Positions 32,727 to 42,400 of a DNA stretch of 43,239 nucleotides are shown piece by piece. Position numbers and translations under genes: made by a program. The notes beneath the pieces are model-generated. The model had not been told where the DNA came from, did no database searches, and worked only from the letters and a program-made list of their open reading frames with translations. Within the stretch, counting starts at the first letter, position 1; every line of letters begins with the position of its first letter. This DNA is from Deltaproteobacteria bacterium (lineage in GTDB: Bacteria > Myxococcota_A > UBA9160 > UBA4427), in contig JAFDEK010000021.1 of the NCBI GenBank assembly GCA_019310385.1, forward strand, positions 1-43,239. Reading direction: 5' to 3'.

Positions 32727-34478
32727 TCAGCCGCCGATAGACCCGTGTTGGAATCCGCGCAGCTGGGCTCGCTCCTTCCCTTCGGGAGCCATCTGTGGGC
32801 CGACCACGAGAAGCTCACGGCGGCCGCTGCGGGCGCGGGCCCGCACGACCAGCGGCCCTCCCGCGATGCTCTCCAGCCGCTCGAGCTTGCGGGCCTTGAC
32901 GATGATCGCCCGTCCGCCGCCGGCCAGGAAGGCGCGCACGCTCGCCTGGGATCGGAGCGTCGCCACCGGGCGGCGCCCGTAGTACGCGATGGCGCCCGCC
33001 ATCTCCCGGTGATCGAATACTGCGATGGGCTCTCCCGGCGGCGTGAGCTCGGCGGCGGCTACGCTGATGGGGCGCGGACTCTTCTCGCCCTCGAAGCCCG
33101 GGAAGACCCCGATGAAGAGCGCGAGATAGAGCAGGACGAGCCCGCCGACCACCACGCCGACCCGGGCCGCGGCCGGTCGTCGATGTCGCGCCGCCGCCCA
33201 CCACGCCATGGCGGCCGCCAGCGCGATGCCGGCCACCAGAACGCCGAAGCCGGCGGAGAGCGTGAAGCCCGGCGCTGCGGCGATCGACAAGCCTCCATTG
33301 GCGGCGAGGAAGATCCCGGTGGCGGCGAGCAGGGCCGCGAGCCCGGCGAGCCCGCCGCTCACGAGCGCGGGCAGCTCACTGCGACGAGCGAGGCTGCGCT
33401 CGAGCGCGACACCGCAGAGCAAGGCCAGGGCGGGATAGACGGGGACGAGGTAGAGGCCGCGCTTGCCGGCCGACAAAGTGAAGAAGGCGAGGGGCAGCGC
33501 GATCCAGACCAGCAGAAAGCGCGCGGCGCAGTAGGGTGCAGGAGACGAAGGCGCGCCGCCCTCGCGCGGGTGCGGATTGTGCAGCTCTTTGCGCAGTTCT
33601 TGGTGCCAGGTCCAGGCGGCCAGGGGCCACAGCAGCGTCCAGGGCATGAAATCCAGGGGCAGCTGGTAGGCGTAGTAGTAGACGGGCCGCACGTGGGAGG
33701 TGCCCGAGAAGAAGCGACCCAGCAGGTTGTCCACCACGGCGTCGCCGAAGAAGCCCGGAGCTGCGAAGGCGACGGCCAGCGAGATCCAGAGCAGGGCGGG
33801 GGCCAGGGAGAGCAGGAAGCTCCAGGGTGGAAAGAGGGTGCGCAGTACGCCGGCGCGCCCCTCCCAGGCGAGATGGGCGGCCATGATGGGAATGGGGAGC
33901 AGTCCCACCGGCCCCTTGGTGAGCACGGCGAGGCCGAGAGCGCCGTGGAGCAGCACGAGGTTGCCCGTGCGCCGGCCGCGCTCCTCGAGGAGCCGCCAGT
34001 ACGCCAGCAGAGCCAGGCACTCGAAGAGTGCGAGGATCACGTCGAGCTGGGCGCGTCGGGCCAGGAAGGCGAAGCGGTATACGGTGAGCAGGAGTGCGCC
34101 GCTCCACAGCCCGGCCGCGAGGCTGCCGAAGAGCGCTCGCCCCAGCGCGACCGTCACCAGCACGCATGCGACGCCGGCCAGGGCCGAGGGCAGTCGTGCG
34201 GCGCTCTCGCTGACGCGGCCACCCGGCGCTCCGAGCAGCGCGGCGGCCCAGTAGTAGAGCGGCGGCTTCTGGGTGTAGGGCTGGCCGTTGAGGTGAAGCA
34301 GTACCAGCCCGGTGGCGCCGTGCTCCATGGAGCGCAGCTCTTCGGCCACCTGGGCGAAGCGCGGCTCGTCGGGGGCCCACAGATCGATGACGCCGAGTCG
34401 CAGCAGGAAGAGCAGAGCGGCGGTCGCGACGAGCAGCGCGAGAAGGCGGCGGACCCGCGGCTCTCTCATCTCTTCCAT
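32727..34478 (-). CDS. GT39/ArnT-like membrane glycosyltransferase
   Basis: About 583 residues with an N-terminal membrane segment, a short loop carrying LWAPDEPRFAQVAEEL (Asp37, Glu38) and some ten further helices. The W-x-P-D-E-x-R pattern is the catalytic signature of the PMT/ArnT group, which moves a sugar from undecaprenyl or dolichyl phosphate on the periplasmic side. A later stretch, LTKGPVGLLPIPIM, is typical of ArnT relatives (T-K-G-P). The C-terminal soluble part (about 480-583) resembles the ArnT periplasmic domain. The acceptor could be lipid A, a glycan or a protein. Starts at 34478 or at an ATG 9 bases later; ribosome site unclear. It diverges from an unknown gene at 34570. Confidence 0.85.
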   Translation of the reverse strand: MEEMREPRVRRLLALLVATAALLFLLRLGVIDLWAPDEPRFAQVAEELRSMEHGATGLVLLHLNGQPYTQKPPLYYWAAALLGAPGGRVSESAARLPSALAGVACVLVTVALGRALFGSLAAGLWSGALLLTVYRFAFLARRAQLDVILALFECLALLAYWRLLEERGRRTGNLVLLHGALGLAVLTKGPVGLLPIPIMAAHLAWEGRAGVLRTLFPPWSFLLSLAPALLWISLAVAFAAPGFFGDAVVDNLLGRFFSGTSHVRPVYYYAYQLPLDFMPWTLLWPLAAWTWHQELRKELHNPHPREGGAPSSPAPYCAARFLLVWIALPLAFFTLSAGKRGLYLVPVYPALALLCGVALERSLARRSELPALVSGGLAGLAALLAATGIFLAANGGLSIAAAPGFTLSAGFGVLVAGIALAAAMAWWAAARHRRPAAARVGVVVGGLVLLYLALFIGVFPGFEGEKSPRPISVAAAELTPPGEPIAVFDHREMAGAIAYYGRRPVATLRSQASVRAFLAGGGRAIIVKARKLERLESIAGGPLVVRARARSGRRELLVVGPQMAPEGKERAQLRGFQHGSIGG

Positions 34479-34569
34479 GCCCCGTGTCGTCTCCCCGGCC
34501 CTCGCCGGCGCGGCCGGCGCTTCATTCCGCACGCAATCGACGGTACCCTGAATGCCCGGGAGGTGCCCC

Positions 34570-35238
34570 ATGGACGAGCGGGTCGGCGAGGGGATGGAGG
34601 AGCAGATGGAAGAGCAGATGGAAGCCGGGGACCGGGCGGAGGTCCTTCGAGAGACGAGGGCGCGCTTGCGCGCGCGCGACCTCGAGCCCGAGGAGATCGC
34701 CCGCTTCTTCGACGGCCTCGCCTCGGCCGATCGCGTCACGGCTGTTCGTGCCTTGGGGGCGCGGGATCAGCGCCGTCTCTACGAAGCGGTGCAGGGCTTC
34801 GAGCCCGTGCGCCTGGTGGAGCTGGTCTCGCCGGGCACGGCCGACCTGGCCACCGTGCGCCACTACGGGAAGAACTCCCTTCCCCTCTTCAGCAGCTTCG
34901 AGAAGCGCTTCTGTCGGCCGCCGGGCCAGGAGCCCGATGCTCCCGCGCTGCTGATTGGATTCAACTACCAGATCCTGGCGCCGCTGACGGGGCCCGGGTA
35001 CTTCGTCGCGCTGGAGGATACGGAGCGCGGAGAGGTGCTCATCGATTACCGCAGGCTCCCCGATCGCATTCCCGTCGACTGGCCCGCGGTCCAGTCCAAC
35101 GAGCGCGGCATTTCGCGCTTCGTCTACGGCTTCATGGTCGATACCCTGAGACGGGTGTCCGAGCACGTCACCATCGGCTCCGCCGCTCGCCACGGCAAGG
35201 ACACCGGCAACTGGTTCGTGTTGTGTAGACAGCCCTGA
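34570..35238 (+). CDS. Protein of unknown function (222 aa)
   Basis: A 222-residue cytoplasmic-looking protein; no family recognised. After an N-terminal Met/Glu/Gln repeat (MEEQMEEQMEAG, from 12-base DNA repeats) it has a charged helical part (about 20-75) and a mixed alpha/beta C-terminal part with PALLIGFNYQILAPLTGPGYFVALED and VYGFMVDTLRRVSEHVTIGSA. The latter could be a small-ligand or lipid-binding fold, but this is only an impression. GGGAGG is 7 bases before the ATG, a strong site. It converges with yciH, 7 bases away, and the shared space has no hairpin. Confidence 0.65.
   Translation: MDERVGEGMEEQMEEQMEAGDRAEVLRETRARLRARDLEPEEIARFFDGLASADRVTAVRALGARDQRRLYEAVQGFEPVRLVELVSPGTADLATVRHYGKNSLPLFSSFEKRFCRPPGQEPDAPALLIGFNYQILAPLTGPGYFVALEDTERGEVLIDYRRLPDRIPVDWPAVQSNERGISRFVYGFMVDTLRRVSEHVTIGSAARHGKDTGNWFVLCRQP
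34594..34629. repeat. Three 12-base repeats at the 5' end of an unknown gene
   Basis: ATGGAGGAGCAG, ATGGAAGAGCAG and ATGGAAGCCGGG run in frame just after the start codon. Each unit itself carries an ATG and a GGAG-like core, so alternative starts inside the repeat are conceivable. Confidence 0.75.
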
Positions 35239-35245
35239 CCGCCCC

Positions 35246-35620
35246 TCACCCCCCAGCCCGCTTCGCCCGAATGTCCCGATCCCGGAGCTCCTGCATCAGG
35301 TCGTCGCAGTGATCGCCCTGGATCTCGATGACACCGTCCTTGATCGAGCCGCCGCTGCCGCACTTGCGCTTGAGCTCCTTTGCGAGCTCGCGCAGGTCTT
35401 CCTCGTCGAGGGGAAGCCCGCTGATGGTGGTCACGGTCTTGCCCTTGCGCCCCTTCTTCTCGCGACGGACCCGCGCGATCCCGTCCCCGCTCGGGGCGGG
35501 CGCCGTACCGCGTGGGTTCTTGCGGCACAGACAGCGCTTGCTGGAGAGGCCACAGTGGGGGCACATGCGGCCGTGCTCGGAGGAGTAGACGAGTTCGTCG
35601 CCCGTGCGGCGGCCGCTCAT
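35246..35620 (-). CDS. yciH: YciH/SUI1-family translation initiation factor-like protein
   Basis: A 124-residue eIF1 (SUI1) homologue. The N-terminal part has a zinc-ribbon-like CPHC...CLC cluster (MCPHCGLSSKRCLC), usual for proteobacterial YciH. The SUI1 fold follows, with GKTVTTISGLPL, LKRKCGSGGSIKDGVIEIQGDH and a final helix. YciH affects initiation fidelity in E. coli. Its ATG overlaps the stop of the upstream CoA-binding gene (ATGA), so the two are translationally coupled. Confidence 0.92.
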   Translation of the reverse strand: MSGRRTGDELVYSSEHGRMCPHCGLSSKRCLCRKNPRGTAPAPSGDGIARVRREKKGRKGKTVTTISGLPLDEEDLRELAKELKRKCGSGGSIKDGVIEIQGDHCDDLMQELRDRDIRAKRAGG

Positions 35621-36201
35621 GACCGCGCCCGCACCTCCCCGGGGTCGGAGGGCCCTTCGGAAACCACGCCCGCTGAGGCGATGCCGAGCCGGCGGTGCTC
35701 GATCATGATACAGCGATCCTGCACCACCTTGATCCCCCCCGCGCGCAGCCGCGAGGCTGCTCCGCCGTGGTGTATTCCCAGCTGCATCCAGACCGCGAAG
35801 GGCCGGGGCGACATGGCGAGGATCTCGTCCACGTGCCCTGGAATGTTCTCGTGGGCTCGGAAGAGATTCACGATATCGACGGCCTCGTTCACCTCGCTGA
35901 GGCTCGCAAGGGTAGGCTCGTCGAGGACTCGCTCGAGCTTCGGGTTCACCGGGATGATGCGGTAGCCCTGCGTCTGCAGGTAGCGCGGGACGCGATGGGC
36001 GTCTTCGCTGGGGCGCTCCTTGATTCCCACCACCGCGATGGTGCGAGCCCCGGCCAGGATCTCCCGCAGCTCGGCGTCGCTCTTGCGGGCCGGCTGCTCC
36101 ACACTGTCCGCGTCCCCGCTCGTAGCCCCTTCCCCCGCACTCTTCACCGAATCGTCTACTACCGAATCGTCCCCTACCAAATCGTCCACTGCAATCTCCA
36201 C
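35617..36201 (-). CDS. CoA-binding domain protein (YccU-like)
   Basis: The well-supported part is about 150 residues: ARTIAVVGIKERPSEDAHRVPRYLQTQGYRIIPVNP is the CoA-binding Rossmann-type domain of YccU-like proteins, followed by ELERVLDE..., VDIVNLFRAHENIP and WMQLGIHH. Their function is unclear; relatives bind CoA and are stand-alone versions of the succinyl-CoA ligase alpha N-domain. The start is uncertain. I give the GTG at 36201 (GGAG 12 bases upstream), which includes an acidic segment encoded by 15-base tandem repeats. A shorter start nearer the domain is possible; the longer frame is Arg/Ser-rich and unlikely. Its stop overlaps the yciH start. Confidence 0.78.
   Translation of the reverse strand: MEIAVDDLVGDDSVVDDSVKSAGEGATSGDADSVEQPARKSDAELREILAGARTIAVVGIKERPSEDAHRVPRYLQTQGYRIIPVNPKLERVLDEPTLASLSEVNEAVDIVNLFRAHENIPGHVDEILAMSPRPFAVWMQLGIHHGGAASRLRAGGIKVVQDRCIMIEHRRLGIASAGVVSEGPSDPGEVRARS
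36146..36190. repeat. Three 15-base tandem repeats at the 5' end of the CoA-binding gene
   Basis: ACCGAATCGTCTACT, ACCGAATCGTCCCCT and ACCAAATCGTCCACT at 36146, 36161 and 36176. They are either in the N-terminal tail of the CoA-binding protein (acidic Asp-Ser-Val repeats) or in its untranslated leader, depending on the true start. Confidence 0.85.
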
Positions 36202-36418
36202 GCCTTTCTCTCGGGCTCCGCTTCGGCCGGATGCCTCCCCCCGTCTACAGAGAGTATTCAATATCTGATGCCCGGCATCCAACGCGGGGAGATCTCGCCG
36301 GGGCATCCAGGCTCTCATCGGGATGCTGCGAGCGCCTCCTGAGGTGATTCCGGATTCTCTCGCCCGAGTCGACCCAACCGGTCGACATCGGAGCCCGCGC
36401 CCGATACGGTTCTCTGCC

Positions 36419-37879
36419 ATGCACGCCCAGCCCTCTTGCGCCAGCGAGCGCTCTTCCCCCTGCGAGCACTCTTCCGAGACGAAGGCGGCCGGGACCCGGG
36501 TGCGCTCGGTCGCTCTGCTGATCCCTCTGCTGCTGCTCCCCTTGCTGCTACTCCCCCTGGCCTGTCCCGCAGCGGCGAGCGAAGCGGCGGCGCAAATCGA
36601 GGACCCAGCGCTGCGGCTGCAGCGCGAGGTCCTCGACAACGGCCTCGAGGTGCTTCTCCTCGAAGACCACGGTACGCCCGTCGTGTCGGTGCAGCTGTGG
36701 GTCAGGGCCGGCTCCCGGGACGAGGGTTTCTACACCGGAATTGCGCATCTCTTCGAGCACATGATGTTCAAGGGCTCGAAGCACCTCGGCCCCGAGGAGC
36801 ACGCCCAGCTGATTGGCGCCCGGGGTGGACGCATCAACGCCTTCACGAGCCGCGACGTCACGGTCTACCACGCGGACGTGACGGCCGAGTCCTTGCCCCT
36901 GGTGATCGATCTCGAGGCCGAACGTCTCGCTCATCTCGACATCAGCGAAGAGACCCTCACGAGTGAACGCCAGGTGGTGCTCGAGGAGCGACGCTTGCGG
37001 GTGGAAGACCGGCCGGGAGGTCTCGCCTTCGAGGCTCTGGCGGCGAGCCTCTGGGTTGCGCATCCCTACCGTTGGCCCGTGATCGGCTGGCGTAGCGATG
37101 TGGAGAGCGTCACCGTCGAGGCCTGCCGGGAGTTCTTCGACACCTACTATTCGGCGAACAACATCGCTCTCGTCGTCGTCGGAGACTTCGAGACGAAGCC
37201 CACCCTGGCCCACATCACCCGTGCCTTCGGCTCGCTGCGCAGCGCCGACGCGGTCCCGCGCCGTCCCACCGTCGAGCCGCCGCAGCGGGGTGAGCGCAGG
37301 GCCACGGTGCACTACGAGATTCAGGCGCCGCTCCTCTACGCGGCCTGGCACGCTCCCGCCACGGGGCATGCCGACGGCGCTGCGCTGGACGTCGCAAGCC
37401 TGATCCTCTCGGCGGGGCGTTCGAGCCGTCTCTATCGCGCCCTCGTCTACGAGGACCAGGTGGCCCTCTATGCTCATGGCGGTTACATGGAGCTCTCCGA
37501 TGCCGGCATGTTCTACGCGGTGGCAGGTGCACGTCCGGGTGTCGAGATCTCGCGAGTGGAGGAGGGCTTCTTCGCCGAGATCCGCAAGATCGCGCAAGAG
37601 GGCGTCGGTGAAGACGAGGTGGACAAAGCGAAGCGACAGCTCGAGGTGTCCCTGGTGAACGGCCTCGGGACGGCCCATGCCCTGGCGAATCGGGTGGGCT
37701 CCGACATGGTGGCCTTCGGGCGCGTGCGTCCCCTCGACGAGCGTCTGGCCGAGATCCAGCGGGTGAGCGCCGACGACGTGCAGCGGGTGGTGAGCCAGTA
37801 CCTCGTCGACGATCAGCGCAGCGTGATTCATGTAATCGCGCCGCCGGAATCCTCGTCACAGGGGGAGGCGTCGCCGTGA
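36419..37879 (+). CDS. M16-family zinc peptidase, catalytically complete subunit
   Basis: A 486-residue exported inverzincin. The N-terminus has a hydrophobic Leu-rich signal or anchor (about 32-52). The inverted zinc motif HLFEH (His110, Glu113, His114) is intact, and the third ligand Glu190 lies in VVLEERRLR, at the usual 76-residue distance. The C-terminal M16_C domain includes GRSSRLYRALVYEDQVALYAHGGY. Active bacterial M16 subunits of this kind pair with an inactive partner and degrade peptides in the periplasm. The start ATG at 36419 lacks an obvious ribosome site. The stop overlaps the GTG of the next M16 gene (GTGA), coupling the two. Confidence 0.92.
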   Translation: MHAQPSCASERSSPCEHSSETKAAGTRVRSVALLIPLLLLPLLLLPLACPAAASEAAAQIEDPALRLQREVLDNGLEVLLLEDHGTPVVSVQLWVRAGSRDEGFYTGIAHLFEHMMFKGSKHLGPEEHAQLIGARGGRINAFTSRDVTVYHADVTAESLPLVIDLEAERLAHLDISEETLTSERQVVLEERRLRVEDRPGGLAFEALAASLWVAHPYRWPVIGWRSDVESVTVEACREFFDTYYSANNIALVVVGDFETKPTLAHITRAFGSLRSADAVPRRPTVEPPQRGERRATVHYEIQAPLLYAAWHAPATGHADGAALDVASLILSAGRSSRLYRALVYEDQVALYAHGGYMELSDAGMFYAVAGARPGVEISRVEEGFFAEIRKIAQEGVGEDEVDKAKRQLEVSLVNGLGTAHALANRVGSDMVAFGRVRPLDERLAEIQRVSADDVQRVVSQYLVDDQRSVIHVIAPPESSSQGEASP

Positions 37880-39366
37880 CCTGCTCTCCGAGGCCTTCTG
37901 CTGCAGCGGGGCTCCTGTCGCATCCGATGGGACTGGCCCTGACGCTCGTTCTGGCCCTGGCGCCCGCCTGCGCGAGAGACGGGGGCGGAGCCGCCAAGCC
38001 CGCCTGGGAGCTGCCGCCGCCGCCCGCCCGCGAGACGCCGGTGGTCCAGCCCGGAGCCCTCACCCGGCTGCGCCTCGAGAACGGCATGCACCTGCTGATC
38101 CTCGAAGACCACAGTCTTCCCCGCGTCGTCATGGGGGTGAAGGTGCGGCGCGGCGCCGGAAGCGTCGGCCTCGAGCAGGCGGGGTTGGCCTCCTATACCT
38201 CCGAGCTGATGAAGCGGGGCGCCGGGGCGCGCGATGCGCTGCAGCTCGCCCTCGCCGTCGACGAGATCGGCGCATCGCTCTCGGTCAACGCCGGCTGGGA
38301 TGCCATGGGGGTAGGAGTCGCGGGGCTCTCCCGGGATCTGGATCGCCTGGTCGACGTGCTGGCGGACGTCACCCTGCGTCCCCGATTCGACGTCGGGGAG
38401 GCCGAGAGGGCGCGCGGCGAGCATCTCGCCGCCTTGACCAAGGCCCTGGACGATCCCGCCACTCTGCTCCGTTGGCAGATGGCCCGCAGCCTCTACGGCG
38501 GGCACCGCTATGGCCTGCCCATCGATGGGACGCAGGCGACCGTCGCCGCCCTCGACGCGGCCGCCGCCCAGGCCCTCTACGCGCGCTACTTCGTGCCCAA
38601 CAACGCGATCCTCTACGTCGCGGGCGACGTCGATCGCGATGACTGGGTTGCCCGGGCGGAGGCGGCCTTCGGTAGCTGGTCGCCCGGCGAGCTGCCGCCG
38701 GCGTCGCCGCCCCCGCCGAACCCCACGCCCTCGGAGCGGCGCGTGGTGGTCGTGGACCGCCCCGATCTCGTCCAGGCGCGTATCGGGATCAGCCATGAGG
38801 GCATTCGGCGCACGGATCCGGAGCGCATCCAGGCCGACCTCATGAACAAGATCCTGGGCGGCAGCGGTTTCTCGTCGCGGCTGATGGTGCGCGTGCGCTC
38901 CGACGCCGGACTCACCTACAGCATCGGCTCGGGCTTCTCCCTGCGTCGCGAGCCGGGGCCCTTCACGGTCTCGACCTTCACCCGGGTGCCCGAGGCCCGG
39001 GAGGCCGTCGACCTGATCCTGCAGATCGTCGAAGAGATGCACGGGGCGCAGCCGCCCACCCGGGACGAGCTCGATCGGGCGAAGAGCTACGCGGTGGGGA
39101 GCTTCGGCCTGGGTCTAGAGACCTCGGCCGCCGTCATGGCCGGGCTGGTGTCCCTCGACATCCACGGTTTGCCCGAGGATTCCCTCGACACCTATCGTTC
39201 CCGGGTGCGGGCGGTGACCCTGGAGCAGGCTGCCGGCATCGCGGGCAAGCTGCTGCATCCCGAGCGCGCCGCCATCGTGGTCGCCGGCCCGGCCGACGCG
39301 CTGGTCCCGGCCCTCGAAGGCCTCGGCCCGGTCGAAGTCGTCGAGATCGAGGCCTTCGCCGAGTAG
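37876..39366 (+). CDS. M16-family peptidase, inactive partner subunit
   Basis: A 496-residue M16 homologue, exported; APAC near residue 31 could be a lipoprotein Cys. The zinc motif is lost: the HxxEH position reads SYTSE (Ser106, Ser109, Glu110), so it cannot bind zinc in the normal way. The C-terminal domain keeps the GLTYSIGSGF Arg/Tyr-type substrate-binding pair seen in M16_C domains. Together with the preceding gene it forms an alpha/beta-like heterodimer, as in mitochondrial processing peptidase. The GTG start at 37876 has GGGGGAGG upstream within the previous gene. Confidence 0.92.
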   Translation: MTCSPRPSAAAGLLSHPMGLALTLVLALAPACARDGGGAAKPAWELPPPPARETPVVQPGALTRLRLENGMHLLILEDHSLPRVVMGVKVRRGAGSVGLEQAGLASYTSELMKRGAGARDALQLALAVDEIGASLSVNAGWDAMGVGVAGLSRDLDRLVDVLADVTLRPRFDVGEAERARGEHLAALTKALDDPATLLRWQMARSLYGGHRYGLPIDGTQATVAALDAAAAQALYARYFVPNNAILYVAGDVDRDDWVARAEAAFGSWSPGELPPASPPPPNPTPSERRVVVVDRPDLVQARIGISHEGIRRTDPERIQADLMNKILGGSGFSSRLMVRVRSDAGLTYSIGSGFSLRREPGPFTVSTFTRVPEAREAVDLILQIVEEMHGAQPPTRDELDRAKSYAVGSFGLGLETSAAVMAGLVSLDIHGLPEDSLDTYRSRVRAVTLEQAAGIAGKLLHPERAAIVVAGPADALVPALEGLGPVEVVEIEAFAE

Positions 39367-39409
39367 GGCAAATACTCAGCAAGATCCGCGTCCCCGCCCC
39401 CGCCCCCCG

Positions 39410-42400
39410 TCAGTCGCCGAAGATGTCGAGGATGTCGCTGCCGCGGACGTAGCGCGAGGGGTGGATCGCCTGGCCCAGCTGGTCCCGGGTGATGCCGTCG
39501 GGGGTGATGGCGACCAGCCACTGGCTCTGGATGCGCTCGTACTCCGAGGGGGCGAGCCCGGAGCGTCGGTGGTAGCCGAAGAGCCGGTCGAGCTTCTCGA
39601 GCGCCTGATGGGCGGCGAACTGCGAGCTCGGCCGGTTGCGCAGGTAGCGCCGGAACTCGAAGCCGATCACGCGCCGGGCACCGGTGCTGCGCTTGTAGTC
39701 CTCCACCGCAGCGTGGAGCGCCTGGCGGAGCTTCTGCGTGTTCTCCCCGACGGCGCCGAAGACGTCGCGGTGGAGCGCAGCGGCCTCGTCGAGCTCGCTG
39801 CGCAGCAGGCGGGTCTCGACCACGACTGCTGCGGACGAGTTCGCGGCCCTGCGGTGCCGGAAGTCGTCGTAGATCACCACGCCGCCCAGGCGGTCGCTCC
39901 GTTCCCAGGCGGTGAGGGGGCGGGGCTCGATGCCCAGGGTGGGTAGGGGCGCCGGATCGCCGACGATCCAGAAGGGCGGGACCGGCACGGGCGGGGCGGG
40001 CGCCGCGACCGGGTACTGATTCGAGAGGTCGCCACGGGCACCGCCGTTGGCCGTGAGATCGAGGGTCGTGCCTTCGAGATCGAAGAAGTCCCCGGTCACT
40101 GGCCCGAAGTCGTTGCGGAAGGCCGCCACGGCGACGAGAGGCGTGCCGCTTGGAAGGTCGAGCTGCAGGGAGTCGCGGGTATCCAGGGGGTCGGGCACCA
40201 CGAGGACGGGGTTGCGGCCGTCGCCGATGAAGCCCACGCGCTTCGCCGTCAGCTTGATGACGTTGGCGACGAGGTCCATGCCGCCGTCACTCACGAAGGC
40301 GAAGTCGGCGCGCCACAGGGAGCCGGCGCCGCGCCTGATGAAGTCGATGCCGTCGGCAACGACGTCGATGTCGAAGGCGGCGAGGTCGCCGAGGGTCGCG
40401 ACCCCGTCGACGCTGTCGTCGTCCGGATCGCCGGCTCGTATGACCAGGTCGCCCACCACCGAGAGCTTCTCGCCGCTGCCCATCTCGAAGTCGCCCTCCT
40501 GACTCGTGAAGCTCAGGTTGCCGTCTTCCTGGTAGATGGTTGCGGCGGTCCGGGGCTCGGCGCTCCCCTCCACGTTGAGGAGGATGTCATTGACGACGGT
40601 GACCGAGATGTCGTCGTTGCCGTCCCGGCCGAAGGCCAGCACCGGCGTGGCGTCGAACTCGCGATCGAAGAGCAGCTCGAAGGTGTCGAGGGGGGCGGTC
40701 GCTCCGATGTCGTCCTGGAAGTGGGCGATGCCCCAGGGCCTGACCGTGAGCTTCGCCGGGCCCGCGGCCTCCGAATCCACGCTGGAGTGGAAGACCAGCT
40801 CCCGGCCCTCGAGCCGGGCGTGCTCTCCGATCTCTACCGCGTCGTAGTAGTTCTGATCGAAGGTGGTGAATACGATGGTGCGGGCGGGGAGCTCCTCGCC
40901 GGTCTCGGGGTCGAAGTCGGGATTGGTCGTCGTCGACTTGATGAGGGTTCGGGTGTCGAGCACGTCCTCGTCCGGGTTGACGATGAGGGACTGCAGGATG
41001 AGGGGAAAGATCGGCTCGCTGTGATCCACCTCGCCGATCACGACCTCCCCGCCCGTTCCGGCCTGCAGGATGAGGCGTGAAGTCTGGACCTTCTTCGCGA
41101 ACTCTTCGTCGACGTTGATGGTCGCGGTGCCGCCGAACGCGGCGAGATTCACGAAGTAGTCGACGCCCTCGGGACCCGAGTTGCTGGGACCCGCGAAGAA
41201 CTGGTCGCGGTCCGGGAGGGTGGCGCCGTCCGCCACGGCGAAGAGCTGGCGGACTTCGAAGTGGCTGAGGAAGGAGCCGTTGTCCAGGTTTGCGAGCAGG
41301 AAGCTGTCGATGTCGGCGAAGACGCCATCCTCAGCGGAGAGCACGATCTCGTTGGCGCGCAGGGTGGTGTTGCTGAGCTCGCAGTCGTCGCACTCGTCCT
41401 CGGCGCCGGGCGTTCCGAGCACGCCCGTGCTCCCCAGCTCGATGCGCGTCGCGAACATTTCCACGGTATCGGCGTCGCTTACCCGGTCCAGGCTGTCGTT
41501 GTTGGTGTCGAGGGGATCGCCGGAGCCCATCAGGATCGAGCCGTCGGCGGAGTCCAGGCTGTAGAGCCCGAGCTGGTCGATGTTGGTGATGCCGCTGGCG
41601 CCGCCGCTGTCCGGAAGATCGCTGCCCTCGATGCTGCCGTCCTGGGTGACAGAGAAGGAGCTGCCGTCGATGACGCCGTCGCCGTCCTCGTCGGCCCCGG
41701 AGATCAAGAAGGTGGGGTCGTTGCTGAAGTCGACGATCGTGCTGCGCCTCGCCTCGATGTCGTCGCCGTCCTCACTCGCGATGGTCGCCTCGCGCTCGGC
41801 GACGAGTGCGTCTATCGCTTCCTCGCTGAGTCCCAGATCCCGGAAATTCTCGATTTCTTCGTCGCTGTAGGACTCGGTCGGCGGCGGCGTGGAGCCGTCT
41901 CCCGCGGAAAACACGAGGTTCGAGCCTTCGAGCGTCACACCGCTTCCGAAGCTCAGGCCCACAGCGGGATCGTCCTCGAATCCGTATCCGTTGGTGGAGG
42001 CGATGAAGCTGATCGGTCCCTCGCTGGAGATGTTCGTCCCGTCGCTGATCTCGAGGGCACTCGGAGTGGTGACGACGAGGGAAGCGAGCTCGAGCAAGAC
42101 GTTCGGAATGAAGGTGATCGTCTGGTCGACCAAGGGGTTGTCGCCCAGCTCGATGCTCAGGCTCGAGTTGGCGATCTTGTCGTAGTCCCCGCCGCCGCCC
42201 GTCACGAAGTCCACGCTGCCGCGATTGGAGCGGAGCCTGTAGAAGAGGGCATCTTCGTCAGCGCGGCCGAGGTCGCCGTTGTACTGCCCGGTGCCGAAGG
42301 CGCCGAGCTCGGGCAGGAGGGCCTGGCTCAGGTCTCCGTCCTGGACGACGGTGAAGCCCCCGGGCGCGAGGGCCTCCGGCGGCGGTGAATTGGCGGTCGA

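Noticed and set aside
32634-35228. An 864-residue plus-strand frame opposite the GT39-type gene
   Set aside because: It is Gln/Glu/Arg-rich antisense of a membrane protein gene with recognisable motifs, and has no domain or ribosome site.
41261-42388. A 375-residue plus-strand frame opposite the giant exoprotein
   Set aside because: The exoprotein frame is open for more than 3.8 kb with a coherent repeat pattern; the opposite frame is its shadow.
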